From positions 1 through 64,000 of the forward strand of contig NZ_BQHO01000033.1 in the NCBI RefSeq assembly GCF_021601385.1: a stretch of 64,000 nt of DNA, in the 5' to 3' direction. This stretch comes from Pseudomonas parasichuanensis. GTDB lineage: Bacteria > Pseudomonadota > Gammaproteobacteria > Pseudomonadales > Pseudomonadaceae. Below the pieces are notes generated by a model that was not told the DNA's origin, ran no database searches, and was given only the letters and a program-made list of their open reading frames with translations. This document shows positions 29,714 to 39,326 of this stretch, in pieces. The translations under genes were made by a program, and so were the position numbers. Numbering within the stretch: position 1 is the first letter of the stretch; each line of letters opens with the position of its first letter.

Positions 29714-32700
29714 TCAATGCCCGCCGCTGCCTTGCGCGGCCAATGCCTCGCGGGTCAGTTGCAAGGCCAGTTGCTGCAGTGCCTTCTCGCGGTCACGGGC
29801 GAGCTGGTTCATGGCAGCCAGGTATTGACTTTCCGGTTGCCGCTGTTGCTCCAACGCATCGAGTTGGTCCCAGAATGGCTGCTCTGCCGCCGTGAAGCGC
29901 TCGGCATACTCACCGCGCAGGTACGCCAACCAGAAATCCCGTTGGCTGATGTACTCGGCCAGGCCATCCCCGGCTTCGCGGGTGCGCACTTCGCGCGCAG
30001 CGCTGTCCAGTTGTTCCTGGTTCACCTCGGCAATGCCCTCGAACTGCATGGTCCTGGGTTGCCCGGGCAGGTCGAGTACCGTGGCCAGCCTCGTGCGATA
30101 GGCCAGGCTCACCTCAATCTCGTCAACGCCGATACCCTCGGCATTGCGCTGGGTGATGTCGGCACGCGCGATACGCTCCACCTGGTCCAGGCGAAACAAC
30201 CGACGCGCCAGGTTCAAACGAGCCACCACCGCCTGCTCCGGATCGAGCTCGCGCAGCGTACTGGCAACCATCGCGCGCACCTCCAGGGTACTGAAGCAAG
30301 AGGCCACGCTGTCCACGCACGTACGCTGGCTACCCGCCAGGTTGAACAACTCCTCGCGCAGGGCTCCGTCCTGCACGGCGGATTCGATCACTTCCCAGAC
30401 ACGGCGCCCGAGGTCTGCGCGAGCCCGACGGTAATCGCTGGTCTCGCTCAGTTCCTGCAAAAGCTCGAAGAACCCTTCGCCGCCCCGCTCGTTGCGCAAG
30501 GTGTCCCATTGCTCGCCACGCAAGCCCTGCTGATCTGTCTCCAGGGTCTGCAGCCACAGGGTACGGCTTGCGACAGGCTGTACCAGCGCACTGGCGCCGC
30601 GCAGCGGCAAGCTGAGGGGCGCACGCAGGCGCAGGCGGGTTGCCACTGACAACGGGTTACCCGTCAAGTCCAGCGCCTGGCGAATCTCGAATGGGGCGTT
30701 CAGCAAGGCCTGGGGCACGCTCATGATCTGGTTGTGGCGCAGGTCGGCATAATCGAGGAAGCCACACCACTCCAACCCTGGCGGGATGGCCTGCAAGCCG
30801 GTACGTTGCAGGTTGATCTCACGCAGGCGGGACATCTGGTTGAAATTGAGGCGCACCGTGCCCAGCGGGTTGTTGCTCAGATCCAGGTGGCGCATGGTTG
30901 CCAGGTTGCGAAGCACCTGGGCGCCGCCTGTGGTTAGCCGGATCTGGTTACGTGCCAGGTTCACCATCCGCAAATGCGTCAGGCGACCGATATCGTCCGG
31001 GATGGCCCGCAATCGATTGTTGCTCAGGATAAGCCTGCGCAACTGCGGGAAACTGCGCAGGAAGCCCGACGGCAGGCGCTCCAGGCGCAGGCCAACCAGT
31101 GTCAGGTCGGTGACATGGCTGAAATCGGCACCGGCGGGCAACTCGGGCAGACTGCCGACGGGAATGCCGATCAGCCCCAACCGGCGACCTTCCGGATCAC
31201 CCGGCTCGGCCACCACCGGCTCGCCTTCCAGGCGCCAGCTGCGCAGCAGTTCCCTGGCGACCAGCCTGCGCAAGTCCTGGCGCGGGATGGCTTGCTCCGC
31301 CGTGACCCAGCGATTCAGCACTTCGTCGAGCTGACGAAAAGCGCGTTCATGCACCTGCAGGTTGGCGTACGCCGAACCGGGCTGCTCAAGGAGGATATCG
31401 ACGAAGGTGTCCACCTGACGATCATTGAAACCGGGATACAGGGCCCGCACCCGGTTACGTAAGATTGTGTGGCTCATCGTCCGCCCGGACCGCCGGCCGC
31501 TGAGGGGGTAGCCGGGCCGACCATCCTCCAAGCGTTGCAGCGGGACGAACCACGGCCGCTGCTGACGCAGCCCGACCAGCCGCGACAAGGCGAGGCTATC
31601 CGCCGGCAGCCACGCGCGAAGGTCGGCCAGCACGCGTTCGCTGGCGTCTGCGCCTTGCCAACCCAACCGTTGCAGGTCGGCCTGGGGCAACCACGCCAAC
31701 AGCACTTCCGGCAACCCGCAGGGCTCGGCCACTTCGATATCCGCATCGCGGCCATCCTGGTCATACAACCGCAAGCGGCCGTCGCGCCGCACCATGATCG
31801 TGGTGATCTGCCCGGCCCCGCTTTCCGGATACAGGCGCGCCAGGGTCGGGCCGACATCGGAACCCTCGCGCAAGACCAGGCTCAACGAACTTTGCACGCC
31901 CACCCTGCGCCGCAGCAGGGCGAACACCAGCTCGGTGGTCAGTTCACTGTAACTGCCCCGCAGGTACAACCCCTCACGCATGCGCGTCAGTTGGGCCACG
32001 CGCAGCAACGCGCGCGCCTGTTCGGCGACCGCCAGGGGGATCCGCGACTCGGCGATCATTCGCTCGCGCTGATCGGCCGTGACCTGCTCCAGCAAACGCA
32101 GGGCATAGGCATCCGGCAAACCTGGAAAATCGCGCTGCAGAAGGGCCAGCTGCGCATCCTGGCGCAGGTATCCACGGGAGAAGTGCTCAAGCATCTGCGC
32201 CCTCAAGTGCGGGGCATCTTCCCTGATGGCGGCCAACTGTTCTGCGAAGGGCTCGCCGGCAAGATCCTGTTTTTCGACACACCACGCCAGCAGTTCAGCG
32301 TCGCTGGCCTGGCCCTCGTCTACCTGATCGAAGAAGGCTTGCAGCCGAGCGTCCACCGCAAAGCGTTCCAGGGTGTCACGCAACGCCACGGGCATCGGCC
32401 TGGCCTCCACCAGCCAGCCGCGCAACTGCGCCTGATCGACATCGGCCACCCTGAGGATGTCACCTACCCGCGGTTCATCCAGCCGGCCCGCCGGCGGCCA
32501 GAGGCGCGCCAGCAGTGCCCGCTCCCCCGCCCACTCCAGCGGGTGCTCGGAGGTCAGGCGCCAGGCCCGTTCGCCATTGCTTTCCAACTGCGGCGCAGGA
32601 GCAGACGCGTCCGTCGGATGAACCAGCTGCCAGGTGCTGCGCCCATCACTCGGACGGACCCGGTAGTACCGGCCCTCGGCATCCCGCCACCAGTGGTCAT

Positions 32701-34216
32701 GGCCGTCGCTCAACAGCCCGTTGTCCAGTTCGACCAGCCCTTCGGCCGGCGCACTGCGCGCAAAGCACGCCAGGTCGTCGGACCACAGCCGTTGCCTGCC
32801 ATCCTGGGTTTGCACCGGTACCAGGCCCTCGACGAAGGTGCTGCGCACGAAACGCGCCACGCCAACGGTCGCCCCGGCAATTGCCAAGGTCTGCGCCACG
32901 CCGAGCAGGTGTTCGAGCGCTTCGTGCCGATGACCCTGGCTCCAGTCGTCGATCCCTGCGTAAACCTCCTGCAGGGTCTGACGGATCATGTCGGCCAACA
33001 GCACCGCCCCGACGCCCGGCACGAACAAACCGGCGAGGCCGAGCAGCACCAGCCCGGCCGTCTGCAACGCCTTGGCCCGCGCACTCGACACAGCGGCATC
33101 GACCATTGCCGTGGGCACCACAAGGAACTGCGCATCGTTACGAATGCGCTGCAGATGCCGGCCCGCCACGGTGTCGAACAGCTCAGCGGTAACCTCTGAG
33201 AACGACGCCTGCATATCGGTGTTCGGGTCACTCAGGCGCTTGCCCAGGGTCGTCAGGTAGGCCGCCCGATCCGCCAGGGCGATCCGCTGTTCCAAGGCCT
33301 GGCGGTAGGCGGCGTCGCGCACCTTTTCGCCCAGGGCCAGGTTCGCTTCACCCCAGTTCGTGTAGTGCTGTAGTGGTTTTTCCCGGTCCATCGGCAGGTA
33401 CAGGATCACCCCCTTCAGCGGCTTGATCGGCAATGTCGCGCCCTGCCCGTTGTACTCCCAACTGCCGCGCAGCTCGAACGCCAGCGCACCATCGACCCGT
33501 GCATCCAACACCTTGACCTCACCGCACCTGACACTGACGCTCTTGGAGTGGCTGATCGCCTGCTGCTGGGTAACCCGGCTCAGCATCCTCAGGTCGTCTG
33601 CGGTCAGTTGCCCTTTGAGCGAGGCAATTTGCGTGGCCAGTGCCAACTGCAGGCGCAGGTCCTTGGCCAGCACGGTCATGAACGGGCCATCGAATACCTC
33701 GTCGAGGTGTTTCTGGTAGTTGCCGCCCACATCCAACGTGCGGCACAGCGTCACCAACCCGTCCATCTGTGTGGTCAGCACCTGCTCCGGAGCCTGAGTG
33801 GCCGGATCCGCGGGATAAACCAGAGCAGTGCCGTCATAGAAGCTTTGGCCCTGCTTGAAGTTCTGCAACAAGCGCTGCAAGGCCGGGGCATAGCTATTTT
33901 TGAATTCAGCCCTGTTGAGGGCTGCGTCAAACCCCAGGCCGCGCTCGCGCCACTGCGCCTTGTCCAGGTCGAGCGTCTGCCCCGTCAGCGTCTGGAGTGC
34001 AGGTGCCAGAAGCGCTTTGCCGTAGGCTGCGGGAGCCTTGAGCTGCCCCAGCGTCTTACGCAGCACTTGCTGGCTGTCGTGGTGCGCCTCAAAGCAGGCA
34101 CGCAAGGTCTTGAGCTGATCGGGTGTGGCGAGCTTGAGCCAGCCCGGCAGGATTTCACCGATGAAGTCATCGGTAGCATTGAGCAGCTTTGGATGGGTTG
34201 ACGCAGTCACTGACAT
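29714..34216 (-). CDS. NEL-family E3 ubiquitin ligase effector-like protein (DUF6543 + LRR + NEL)
   Basis: 1500 residues. A long N-terminal region of the dermonecrotic-toxin-like/DUF6543 type (about 1-1000, with a hydrophobic segment around 388-412, ALQTAGLVLLGLAGLFVPG) precedes five or six leucine-rich repeats (about 1030-1190; repeats such as LRRLILSNNRLRAIPDDIG and MRHLDLSNNPL). A C-terminal novel E3 ligase domain follows (about 1200-1500). The catalytic cysteine of NEL ligases fits Cys1300 in RTCVDSVASCF, followed by the expected LEV helix. Such enzymes (IpaH, SspH, SlrP) ubiquitinate eukaryotic host proteins, so this is probably a secreted effector or insect/protist-directed toxin. No signal peptide. 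The ATG at 34216 has AAGGA 6-7 nt upstream. Confidence 0.82.
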   Translation of the reverse strand: MSVTASTHPKLLNATDDFIGEILPGWLKLATPDQLKTLRACFEAHHDSQQVLRKTLGQLKAPAAYGKALLAPALQTLTGQTLDLDKAQWRERGLGFDAALNRAEFKNSYAPALQRLLQNFKQGQSFYDGTALVYPADPATQAPEQVLTTQMDGLVTLCRTLDVGGNYQKHLDEVFDGPFMTVLAKDLRLQLALATQIASLKGQLTADDLRMLSRVTQQQAISHSKSVSVRCGEVKVLDARVDGALAFELRGSWEYNGQGATLPIKPLKGVILYLPMDREKPLQHYTNWGEANLALGEKVRDAAYRQALEQRIALADRAAYLTTLGKRLSDPNTDMQASFSEVTAELFDTVAGRHLQRIRNDAQFLVVPTAMVDAAVSSARAKALQTAGLVLLGLAGLFVPGVGAVLLADMIRQTLQEVYAGIDDWSQGHRHEALEHLLGVAQTLAIAGATVGVARFVRSTFVEGLVPVQTQDGRQRLWSDDLACFARSAPAEGLVELDNGLLSDGHDHWWRDAEGRYYRVRPSDGRSTWQLVHPTDASAPAPQLESNGERAWRLTSEHPLEWAGERALLARLWPPAGRLDEPRVGDILRVADVDQAQLRGWLVEARPMPVALRDTLERFAVDARLQAFFDQVDEGQASDAELLAWCVEKQDLAGEPFAEQLAAIREDAPHLRAQMLEHFSRGYLRQDAQLALLQRDFPGLPDAYALRLLEQVTADQRERMIAESRIPLAVAEQARALLRVAQLTRMREGLYLRGSYSELTTELVFALLRRRVGVQSSLSLVLREGSDVGPTLARLYPESGAGQITTIMVRRDGRLRLYDQDGRDADIEVAEPCGLPEVLLAWLPQADLQRLGWQGADASERVLADLRAWLPADSLALSRLVGLRQQRPWFVPLQRLEDGRPGYPLSGRRSGRTMSHTILRNRVRALYPGFNDRQVDTFVDILLEQPGSAYANLQVHERAFRQLDEVLNRWVTAEQAIPRQDLRRLVARELLRSWRLEGEPVVAEPGDPEGRRLGLIGIPVGSLPELPAGADFSHVTDLTLVGLRLERLPSGFLRSFPQLRRLILSNNRLRAIPDDIGRLTHLRMVNLARNQIRLTTGGAQVLRNLATMRHLDLSNNPLGTVRLNFNQMSRLREINLQRTGLQAIPPGLEWCGFLDYADLRHNQIMSVPQALLNAPFEIRQALDLTGNPLSVATRLRLRAPLSLPLRGASALVQPVASRTLWLQTLETDQQGLRGEQWDTLRNERGGEGFFELLQELSETSDYRRARADLGRRVWEVIESAVQDGALREELFNLAGSQRTCVDSVASCFSTLEVRAMVASTLRELDPEQAVVARLNLARRLFRLDQVERIARADITQRNAEGIGVDEIEVSLAYRTRLATVLDLPGQPRTMQFEGIAEVNQEQLDSAAREVRTREAGDGLAEYISQRDFWLAYLRGEYAERFTAAEQPFWDQLDALEQQRQPESQYLAAMNQLARDREKALQQLALQLTREALAAQGSGGH

Positions 34217-34256
34217 GATGATCGTCCTTGAGGTGGAGGGGGCTCCACAGTGGGAC

Positions 34257-34269
34257 CGTGATCATCACG
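34257..34269. promoter_or_regulatory. Palindrome upstream of the NEL ligase gene
   Basis: CGTGATCATCACG is a perfect 6-bp dyad around one base, about 40 bp upstream of the NEL gene start. A second small palindrome, GTGGAG-GGGG-CTCCAC, lies at 34233-34248. These are possible operator or leader structures; no regulator is assigned. Confidence 0.3.
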
Positions 34270-34292
34270 ACGGCAGCGGGAAAACCACCCCT

Positions 34293-35315
34293 TCAGCCTG
34301 TCGTGTCGCGGGCCTGGATCAGCGCCCGATAATGCCCGGGGTTGCAGCCGAACCACTTGCGAAACGCCTTGTAGAACGAGCTGCTGTCAGCGAAACCCAG
34401 GCGCTCGGCAATCTCGCCCAGGCCTGGCTCGGCCTCGGCCAGCCAGGCAATCGCCAGCTCGCGCCGCACGCTGTCCTTGAGCCCTTGGTAGGTTTGCCCC
34501 TCGTCGGCCAGGCGCCGGCGCAAGGTGGAGGGTGACAGGCACAGCTGGCGGGCCAGGCTGTCGCCATCAGGCCAGCGCGCCGGGTCCAGGCCGAGCAGGT
34601 CGTGGCGGATGCGCCGCCCAAGGCTGGCCGGGTCGCGGTACTTGACCAGAATGTTGCCCGGTGCTTCGGCAAGAAAACGCTGCAGTTCCTCGGGCGTGCG
34701 CTTGAGCGGCAGGTCCAGGCAGTCGGCGGCGATGATCATCCGCGTGCGCGGGCGGTCGAACTGCAGGTTCTCGGAGAACATCACCCGGTAGTCGTCGCAG
34801 AACGGTGGCTCGGCACACCGCAGGTCGATGGCCAGGATCGGTATACGCCGCCCGGCCAGCCAGCAGGCCACGCCATGCACGATCATCCAGAAGGTGAAGT
34901 AGGTGAAGGCTCGGCGCGGCTCGTCACAAGGCTCGTTGATGACGATCTCGGCCAGGCCTGGCTGGCGCACCAGCCCGGGGTGCAGGTCTTCGAGCATCAG
35001 ACTGAGAAAGCCCAGGGCGGTGTGCAAACCCTCGGCCAGGGTCGGCTGGGCCATGGCCGCGCGGCACATGAAGGCCAGGCTGCCACTGCGCAGGCCGCGC
35101 GAGTCCATGGCGAAGAACTCATCGTTGCAGCGTCGCGCCAGCAGGCGCCAGAGGCGCGCGTAGGACTCCGCGCTGACCCGCGCCTCGGGCAACTCCAACT
35201 GGCCGGCATCGATACCGGCACGGCCAAGCAGCACGGCATCCGCCGCGCCAGCCGGGCAGGTCTGCAACAGGGCCTCACGCACCAGTTGCATGGAGATGGT
35301 GTCTTTCTCGCTCAT
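34293..35315 (-). CDS. AraC-family transcriptional regulator (arabinose-binding-domain type)
   Basis: 340 residues. An N-terminal sensor region of the Arabinose_bd/OruR-ArgR-like class (about 15-200) precedes an AraC HTH (about 235-330) with LARQLCLSPSTLRRRLADEG and ERLGFADSSSFYKAFRKWFG. This class typically responds to amino acids, fatty acids or related small molecules. In related pseudomonads a regulator of this kind sits next to the acyl-CoA synthetase operon, so that operon is a likely target even though the NEL gene lies between. The ATG at 35315 is chosen on family length; an upstream in-frame ATG (35363) would overlap the LysR gene end. Confidence 0.85.
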   Translation of the reverse strand: MSEKDTISMQLVREALLQTCPAGAADAVLLGRAGIDAGQLELPEARVSAESYARLWRLLARRCNDEFFAMDSRGLRSGSLAFMCRAAMAQPTLAEGLHTALGFLSLMLEDLHPGLVRQPGLAEIVINEPCDEPRRAFTYFTFWMIVHGVACWLAGRRIPILAIDLRCAEPPFCDDYRVMFSENLQFDRPRTRMIIAADCLDLPLKRTPEELQRFLAEAPGNILVKYRDPASLGRRIRHDLLGLDPARWPDGDSLARQLCLSPSTLRRRLADEGQTYQGLKDSVRRELAIAWLAEAEPGLGEIAERLGFADSSSFYKAFRKWFGCNPGHYRALIQARDTTG

Positions 35316-35355
35316 CGGCTGTCCGCTGCGCTCCGTGGCGGCCATCTTAGGCCGC

Positions 35356-36219
35356 TCAGACACTGGCGGCCAGCCCCAGAAACGCCTGGATCAGGCGCAG
35401 CTCGCGACGTCGCTCCAGGCAGCCGATCATATGCTGGTTGACCAGCCCCGCACCGCTCAACGGCCGTGCCACCACCCGCGGGTCATGGGCCACTTCTGTG
35501 GACGACACCACGCCAATGCCCAGCTCGGCCGCCACTGCCTCGGTGACTGCCTCGCGGCTGTCCAGCTCCAGCAGCACCCGTGGCTGCACACGGCCCTCGG
35601 CGCAAGCCTTGTCGAAGGTGCGCCGGGTGGTCGAGCTCGGCTCGCGCAACACCATGATCTGCTTGTCCAGCGCGGCCAGCGGCAGGTCGCCGTCAGCCTT
35701 GGCCCAGGCATGCCCCGCCGGCAACAGCGCGCACAAGCGCGACTGGCACAGGCTCTGCAGGTGCAGGCCCTTGCGCGGTTCGATCTCGGTCAGCACCGCA
35801 ACATCGGCATGTTCGGACAGCAATGCGGCCAGGGTCTCCTGGGCATTGCCCAGGCGCAGGTTGACGGTGATGCCGGGGTAGCGCTCGCGCAGCAGCGCCA
35901 GCATCGGCATCACCCGGTGCGGCCCGTCGGCAGCCACTTCCAGGCGCCCGGTCAGCAACTGGCGGTTGGCTTCGAGCATCGCCTGGGCTTCCTCGGCAAG
36001 GCCGAACATGGCCCGGGTGATCGCCGCCAGCCGGGTGCCCTCCTCGGTCAGCTCTACCCGCCGCGCGGTGCGCCGCAGCAAGGTGATCTGGTAGTGCTCC
36101 TCCAGCGCCTTGACGTGCCCGGTGACCGCCGGCTGGCTGATGAACAGGCGCTCGGCGGCGCGGGTGAAACTGCCTTCACGGGCGACGGCATCGAAGGCGC
36201 GGAGCTGGAACAGGTTCAT
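35356..36219 (-). CDS. LysR-family regulator of phnWX
   Basis: 287 residues. An N-terminal winged HTH (about 1-60, AERLFISQPAVTGHVKALEE) is followed by a LysR substrate-binding domain. It is transcribed divergently from phnW, 114 bp apart, the usual arrangement for the regulator of 2-aminoethylphosphonate degradation. An inverted repeat TTATG-N5-CATAA at 36235-36249, just upstream of its own start, fits a LysR site for autoregulation and activation. It likely senses 2-aminoethylphosphonate or phosphonoacetaldehyde. Confidence 0.85.
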   Translation of the reverse strand: MNLFQLRAFDAVAREGSFTRAAERLFISQPAVTGHVKALEEHYQITLLRRTARRVELTEEGTRLAAITRAMFGLAEEAQAMLEANRQLLTGRLEVAADGPHRVMPMLALLRERYPGITVNLRLGNAQETLAALLSEHADVAVLTEIEPRKGLHLQSLCQSRLCALLPAGHAWAKADGDLPLAALDKQIMVLREPSSTTRRTFDKACAEGRVQPRVLLELDSREAVTEAVAAELGIGVVSSTEVAHDPRVVARPLSGAGLVNQHMIGCLERRRELRLIQAFLGLAASV

Positions 36220-36234
36220 ATCTATCGGCCTGAC

Positions 36235-36249
36235 TTATGGCTGGCATAA
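36235..36249. promoter_or_regulatory. LysR-type binding site candidate between lysR and phnW
   Basis: TTATGGCTGGCATAA is a perfect 5-bp inverted repeat with a 5-bp centre, 15 bp upstream of the LysR start codon and 85 bp upstream of phnW. It is close to the LysR T-N11-A rule. Confidence 0.5.
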
Positions 36250-36333
36250 CAACAAACAATTTGAATGATACACCTGCGAATTGCAACCTAGGCCCCATAA
36301 GTTTCCAGCCCACCGCATGTGAGGAACCACGGA

Positions 36334-37440
36334 ATGAGCAACGCCCCGATCCTGCTGACCCCCGGCCCCCTGACCACGTCCGCCCGCACCCGCCAAGCCA
36401 TGCTGGTGGACTGGGGCTCCTGGGACCGCGATTTCAACCAGCTGACCGCCAGCGTCTGCGAGCAGCTGCTGGCGATCATCGACGGTGCCGCCAGCCACCA
36501 CTGCGTGCCCCTGCAAGGCAGCGGCACCTTCGCCGTGGAAGCGGCCATCGGCACCCTCGTGCCGCGTGACGGCAAGGTGCTGGTGCTGATCAATGGCGCC
36601 TACGGCCAGCGCCTGGCGAAAATCTGCAAGGTACTGGGCCGCTCTTACAGCACCTTCGAAACCGCCGAAGACCAGCCGACCACCGCCGAAGACGTCGACC
36701 GCCTGCTGGCTGCCGACCCGGCCGTTACCCACGTGGCCCTGATCCACTGCGAGACCAGCACTGGCATCCTCAATCCGCTGCCCGAGATCGCCCAGGTGAT
36801 CAAGCGCCACGGCAAACGGCTGATCATCGACGCCATGAGCTCGTTCGGCGCGCTGCCGATCGATGCCCGGCAAGTCCCCTTCGAGGCGCTGATCGCAGCG
36901 TCCGGCAAATGCCTAGAAGGCGTGCCGGGGATGGGCTTCGTCTTCGCCGAGAAAACCGCCCTGGCCGCCGCCGAAGGCAACGCCCACTCGCTGGCCATGG
37001 ACCTGCAGGACCAACACGCCTACATGGCCAAGACCGGCCAATGGCGCTTCACGCCGCCGACCCACGTGGTCGCCGCGCTGCACGAAGCGCTGCAGCAGTA
37101 CGCTGAGGAAGGCGGCCTGCCGGCACGCCACCAGCGCTACGCCGACAACTGCAAGACCCTGCTCGACGGCATGGCCAGGATCGGCCTGCAGAGCTTCCTG
37201 CCCGCCGCCATCCAGGCGCCGATCATCGTCACCTTCCACGCCCCCACCGACGCCCGCTACCAGTTCAAGGACTTCTACGAGCGGGTCAAGGCCAAGGGTT
37301 TCATCCTCTACCCAGGCAAGCTGACCCAGGTCGAAACCTTCCGCGTCGGCTGCATCGGCGTGGTCGGCCCGGACGGCATGCAGGCCGCCGTCAACGCCGT
37401 GGCCGAAGTGCTGCGGGAAATGGAAGTGCTGGACATCTGA
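36334..37440 (+). CDS. phnW: 2-aminoethylphosphonate:pyruvate aminotransferase
   Basis: 368 residues, class V PLP aminotransferase converting 2-aminoethylphosphonate and pyruvate to phosphonoacetaldehyde and alanine. The start [10 protein letters not shown], the pyridine-nitrogen aspartate in [11 protein letters not shown] and the Schiff-base Lys192 in [11 protein letters not shown] are all as expected for PhnW. The ATG at 36334 has GAGGA 8 nt upstream. It is followed 34 bp later by phnX, forming the two-step route to acetaldehyde and phosphate, and is probably activated by the divergent LysR protein. Confidence 0.95.
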   Translation: MSNAPILLTPGPLTTSARTRQAMLVDWGSWDRDFNQLTASVCEQLLAIIDGAASHHCVPLQGSGTFAVEAAIGTLVPRDGKVLVLINGAYGQRLAKICKVLGRSYSTFETAEDQPTTAEDVDRLLAADPAVTHVALIHCETSTGILNPLPEIAQVIKRHGKRLIIDAMSSFGALPIDARQVPFEALIAASGKCLEGVPGMGFVFAEKTALAAAEGNAHSLAMDLQDQHAYMAKTGQWRFTPPTHVVAALHEALQQYAEEGGLPARHQRYADNCKTLLDGMARIGLQSFLPAAIQAPIIVTFHAPTDARYQFKDFYERVKAKGFILYPGKLTQVETFRVGCIGVVGPDGMQAAVNAVAEVLREMEVLDI

Positions 37441-37474
37441 CCCTCCGCCTACCCAACTTCAGGAACATGCGCAC

Positions 37475-38302
37475 ATGAACTACAGCAACCCTACCCAGCT
37501 GCAAGCCGCCATCCTCGACTGGGCCGGCACCGTGGTCGACTTCGGCTCCTTCGCCCCCACCCAGATTTTCGTCGAGGCCTTCGCCGAGTTCGACGTGCAA
37601 GTGTCCATCGAAGAGGCCCGCGGCCCGATGGGCATGGGCAAGTGGGACCACATTCGCACCCTGTGCGACGTACCGGAGATCGCCGAGCGCTACTGCAAGG
37701 TGTTTGGCCGCACGCCCACCGACGATGACGTAACCGCCATCTACGAACGCTTCATGCCCCTGCAGATCGAGAAGATCGCCGTGCACTCGGCGCTTATCCC
37801 CGGCGCACTGGACACCCTCACCGGGCTGCGCGAGGACGGGCTGAAGATCGGCTCGTGCTCGGGCTACCCGAAAGTGGTGATGGACAAAGTGGTCGAGCTG
37901 GCCGCACAGAATGGCTACGTCGCCGACCACGTGGTGGCCACCGACGAAACCCCGAACGGCCGCCCGTGGCCGGCCCAGGCCCTGGCCAACGTGATTGCCT
38001 TAGGCATCGATGATGTGGCGGCGTGCGTGAAGGTGGACGACACCGTGCCGGGTATTCTCGAAGGCCGCCGCGCCGGGATGTGGACCGTGGCGCTGGTGTG
38101 CTCGGGCAATGCCCTGGGCCTGACCTGGGAAGGCTACCAGGCGCTGAGCGCAGAGAAACTGGAGAGCGAGCGCAAGCGAATTCACCAGCTGTTCGCCAGC
38201 TCGCGCCCGCACTACCTGATCGACACGATCAATGAGTTGCCCGAGGTGATTGCCGATATCAACCGGCGCCTGGCCAAGGGCGAGATGCCGCAAAGCGCTT
38301 GA
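37475..38302 (+). CDS. phnX: Phosphonoacetaldehyde hydrolase (phosphonatase)
   Basis: 275 residues, HAD superfamily. The nucleophile is Asp15 in AILDWAGT, where Ala17 replaces the general acid as is normal for phosphonatases. The Schiff-base Lys56 is in [10 protein letters not shown]. The HAD lysine/aspartate region KVDDTVPGI is present. It cleaves phosphonoacetaldehyde to acetaldehyde and inorganic phosphate. Second gene of the phnWX operon; a REP/terminator palindrome follows. Confidence 0.95.
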   Translation: MNYSNPTQLQAAILDWAGTVVDFGSFAPTQIFVEAFAEFDVQVSIEEARGPMGMGKWDHIRTLCDVPEIAERYCKVFGRTPTDDDVTAIYERFMPLQIEKIAVHSALIPGALDTLTGLREDGLKIGSCSGYPKVVMDKVVELAAQNGYVADHVVATDETPNGRPWPAQALANVIALGIDDVAACVKVDDTVPGILEGRRAGMWTVALVCSGNALGLTWEGYQALSAEKLESERKRIHQLFASSRPHYLIDTINELPEVIADINRRLAKGEMPQSA

Positions 38303-38314
38303 TGCAAGGTTTCA

Positions 38315-38385
38315 TCGCGGGGCAAAGCCACTCCCACACCTTGCCAGTGCACGCTGGCGTGGGAGGGGCTTGCCCCGCGATTTTT
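38315..38385. terminator. REP-type palindrome acting as a likely bidirectional terminator
   Basis: TCGCGGGGCAAAGCCACTCCCAC (38315-38337, read in parts) is mirrored by 38359-38380 and followed by TTTTT. It separates convergent phnX and the FMN reductase gene. Confidence 0.6.
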
Positions 38386-38389
38386 CGAC

Positions 38390-38950
38390 TCAGACCGCCC
38401 TGTTCAACTTCACCCACGAGGCGAACTTGTCGATGAACGCCTGCAAGAACGGCCGGGTCTTCTCACTCAGTTTGCCGCTGTCTTCGAACAGCGTCGCTGC
38501 CCCACCGATGTAAGCCTCGGGCATCTGCATGCAGGGCATGTCGAGGAACACCAGCGACTGGCGCACGGCATGGTTGGCACCAAAGCCGCCGATGGCCCCC
38601 GGCGACACACTGACCACCGCCACCGGCTTGCCGCTCCAGGCGCTCTGCCCATAGGGCCGCGAGCCCACATCGATGGCGTTCTTCAAGCCACCGGGCACCG
38701 AACGGTTGTACTCAGGCGTGACGAACAGCACCGCGTCACTGCGCCGGATCTCGTCACGAAAGCGCTTCCATGCCTCAGGCGGTGCCTCGGCCTCGACATC
38801 TTCGTTGTACAACGGCAAGTCGCCGATCTCGACGATCTTCAGGGCAAGGCTGGACGGTGCCAGCTCAGACAGCGCGCGGGCCACCTTGCGGTTGTAGGAG
38901 TCCTTGCGCAAGCTGCCGACAACGACCGCTACCGTATAAACCTGGCTCAT
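38390..38950 (-). CDS. NADPH-dependent FMN reductase (ChrR/AzoR-like flavoprotein)
   Basis: 186 residues, flavodoxin-like fold. The FMN phosphate loop GSLRKDSYNRKVA near the N-terminus and the family block FVTPEYNRSVPGGLKNAIDVGSRP (in parts) identify the NAD(P)H:FMN/quinone reductase family that includes ChrR. It reduces quinones, chromate or azo compounds with two electrons and limits redox cycling. Monocistronic, convergent to phnX. Confidence 0.9.
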   Translation of the reverse strand: MSQVYTVAVVVGSLRKDSYNRKVARALSELAPSSLALKIVEIGDLPLYNEDVEAEAPPEAWKRFRDEIRRSDAVLFVTPEYNRSVPGGLKNAIDVGSRPYGQSAWSGKPVAVVSVSPGAIGGFGANHAVRQSLVFLDMPCMQMPEAYIGGAATLFEDSGKLSEKTRPFLQAFIDKFASWVKLNRAV

Positions 38951-39107
38951 GGCGTTTGCATCCTCTGCGTGGGAAATGGGACGTACTAGTTATAGATGAC
39001 CGTTCCTCGGGCTCCCGATTTTTTTGTGCCCGGGCAAAAACTCCCAGGCGTTTCGCTGGTCTATGGCTTCAGACATTTCCCCAACGTTTCAGAGGGTTCC
39101 ACCCAAA

Positions 39108-39326
39108 ATGGCAGCAGTAATGGTCGGCCAGTTCCACGCCCGCGACGCCGAAGGCCGTATCTATCCCGTGCACGAGTTCCAGGAGTCGACGCTCCAGGCC
39201 GACGGCAGCACCCTCGGTGCCCCCATCACCACCTACCGCCTGGCCATTGGCGACCGGGTCAACTACCTGGGCGAGGACCGTTTCGAGCTGGCCCAGACCG
39301 GCGTCGAGATCATTCGCATTCCTTGA
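39108..39326 (+). CDS. Small hypothetical protein next to ldcC
   Basis: About 72 residues, probably a small beta-sandwich-like protein (GQFHARDAEGRIYPVHEFQ, then GDRVNYLGEDRFELAQTGVEI). The ATG at 39108 keeps the compact domain; ATG 39063 or 39120 are alternatives, and no clear ribosome site settles it. The 3' end overlaps the convergent decarboxylase gene by 17 bp. Function unknown. Confidence 0.55.
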   Translation: MAAVMVGQFHARDAEGRIYPVHEFQESTLQADGSTLGAPITTYRLAIGDRVNYLGEDRFELAQTGVEIIRIP

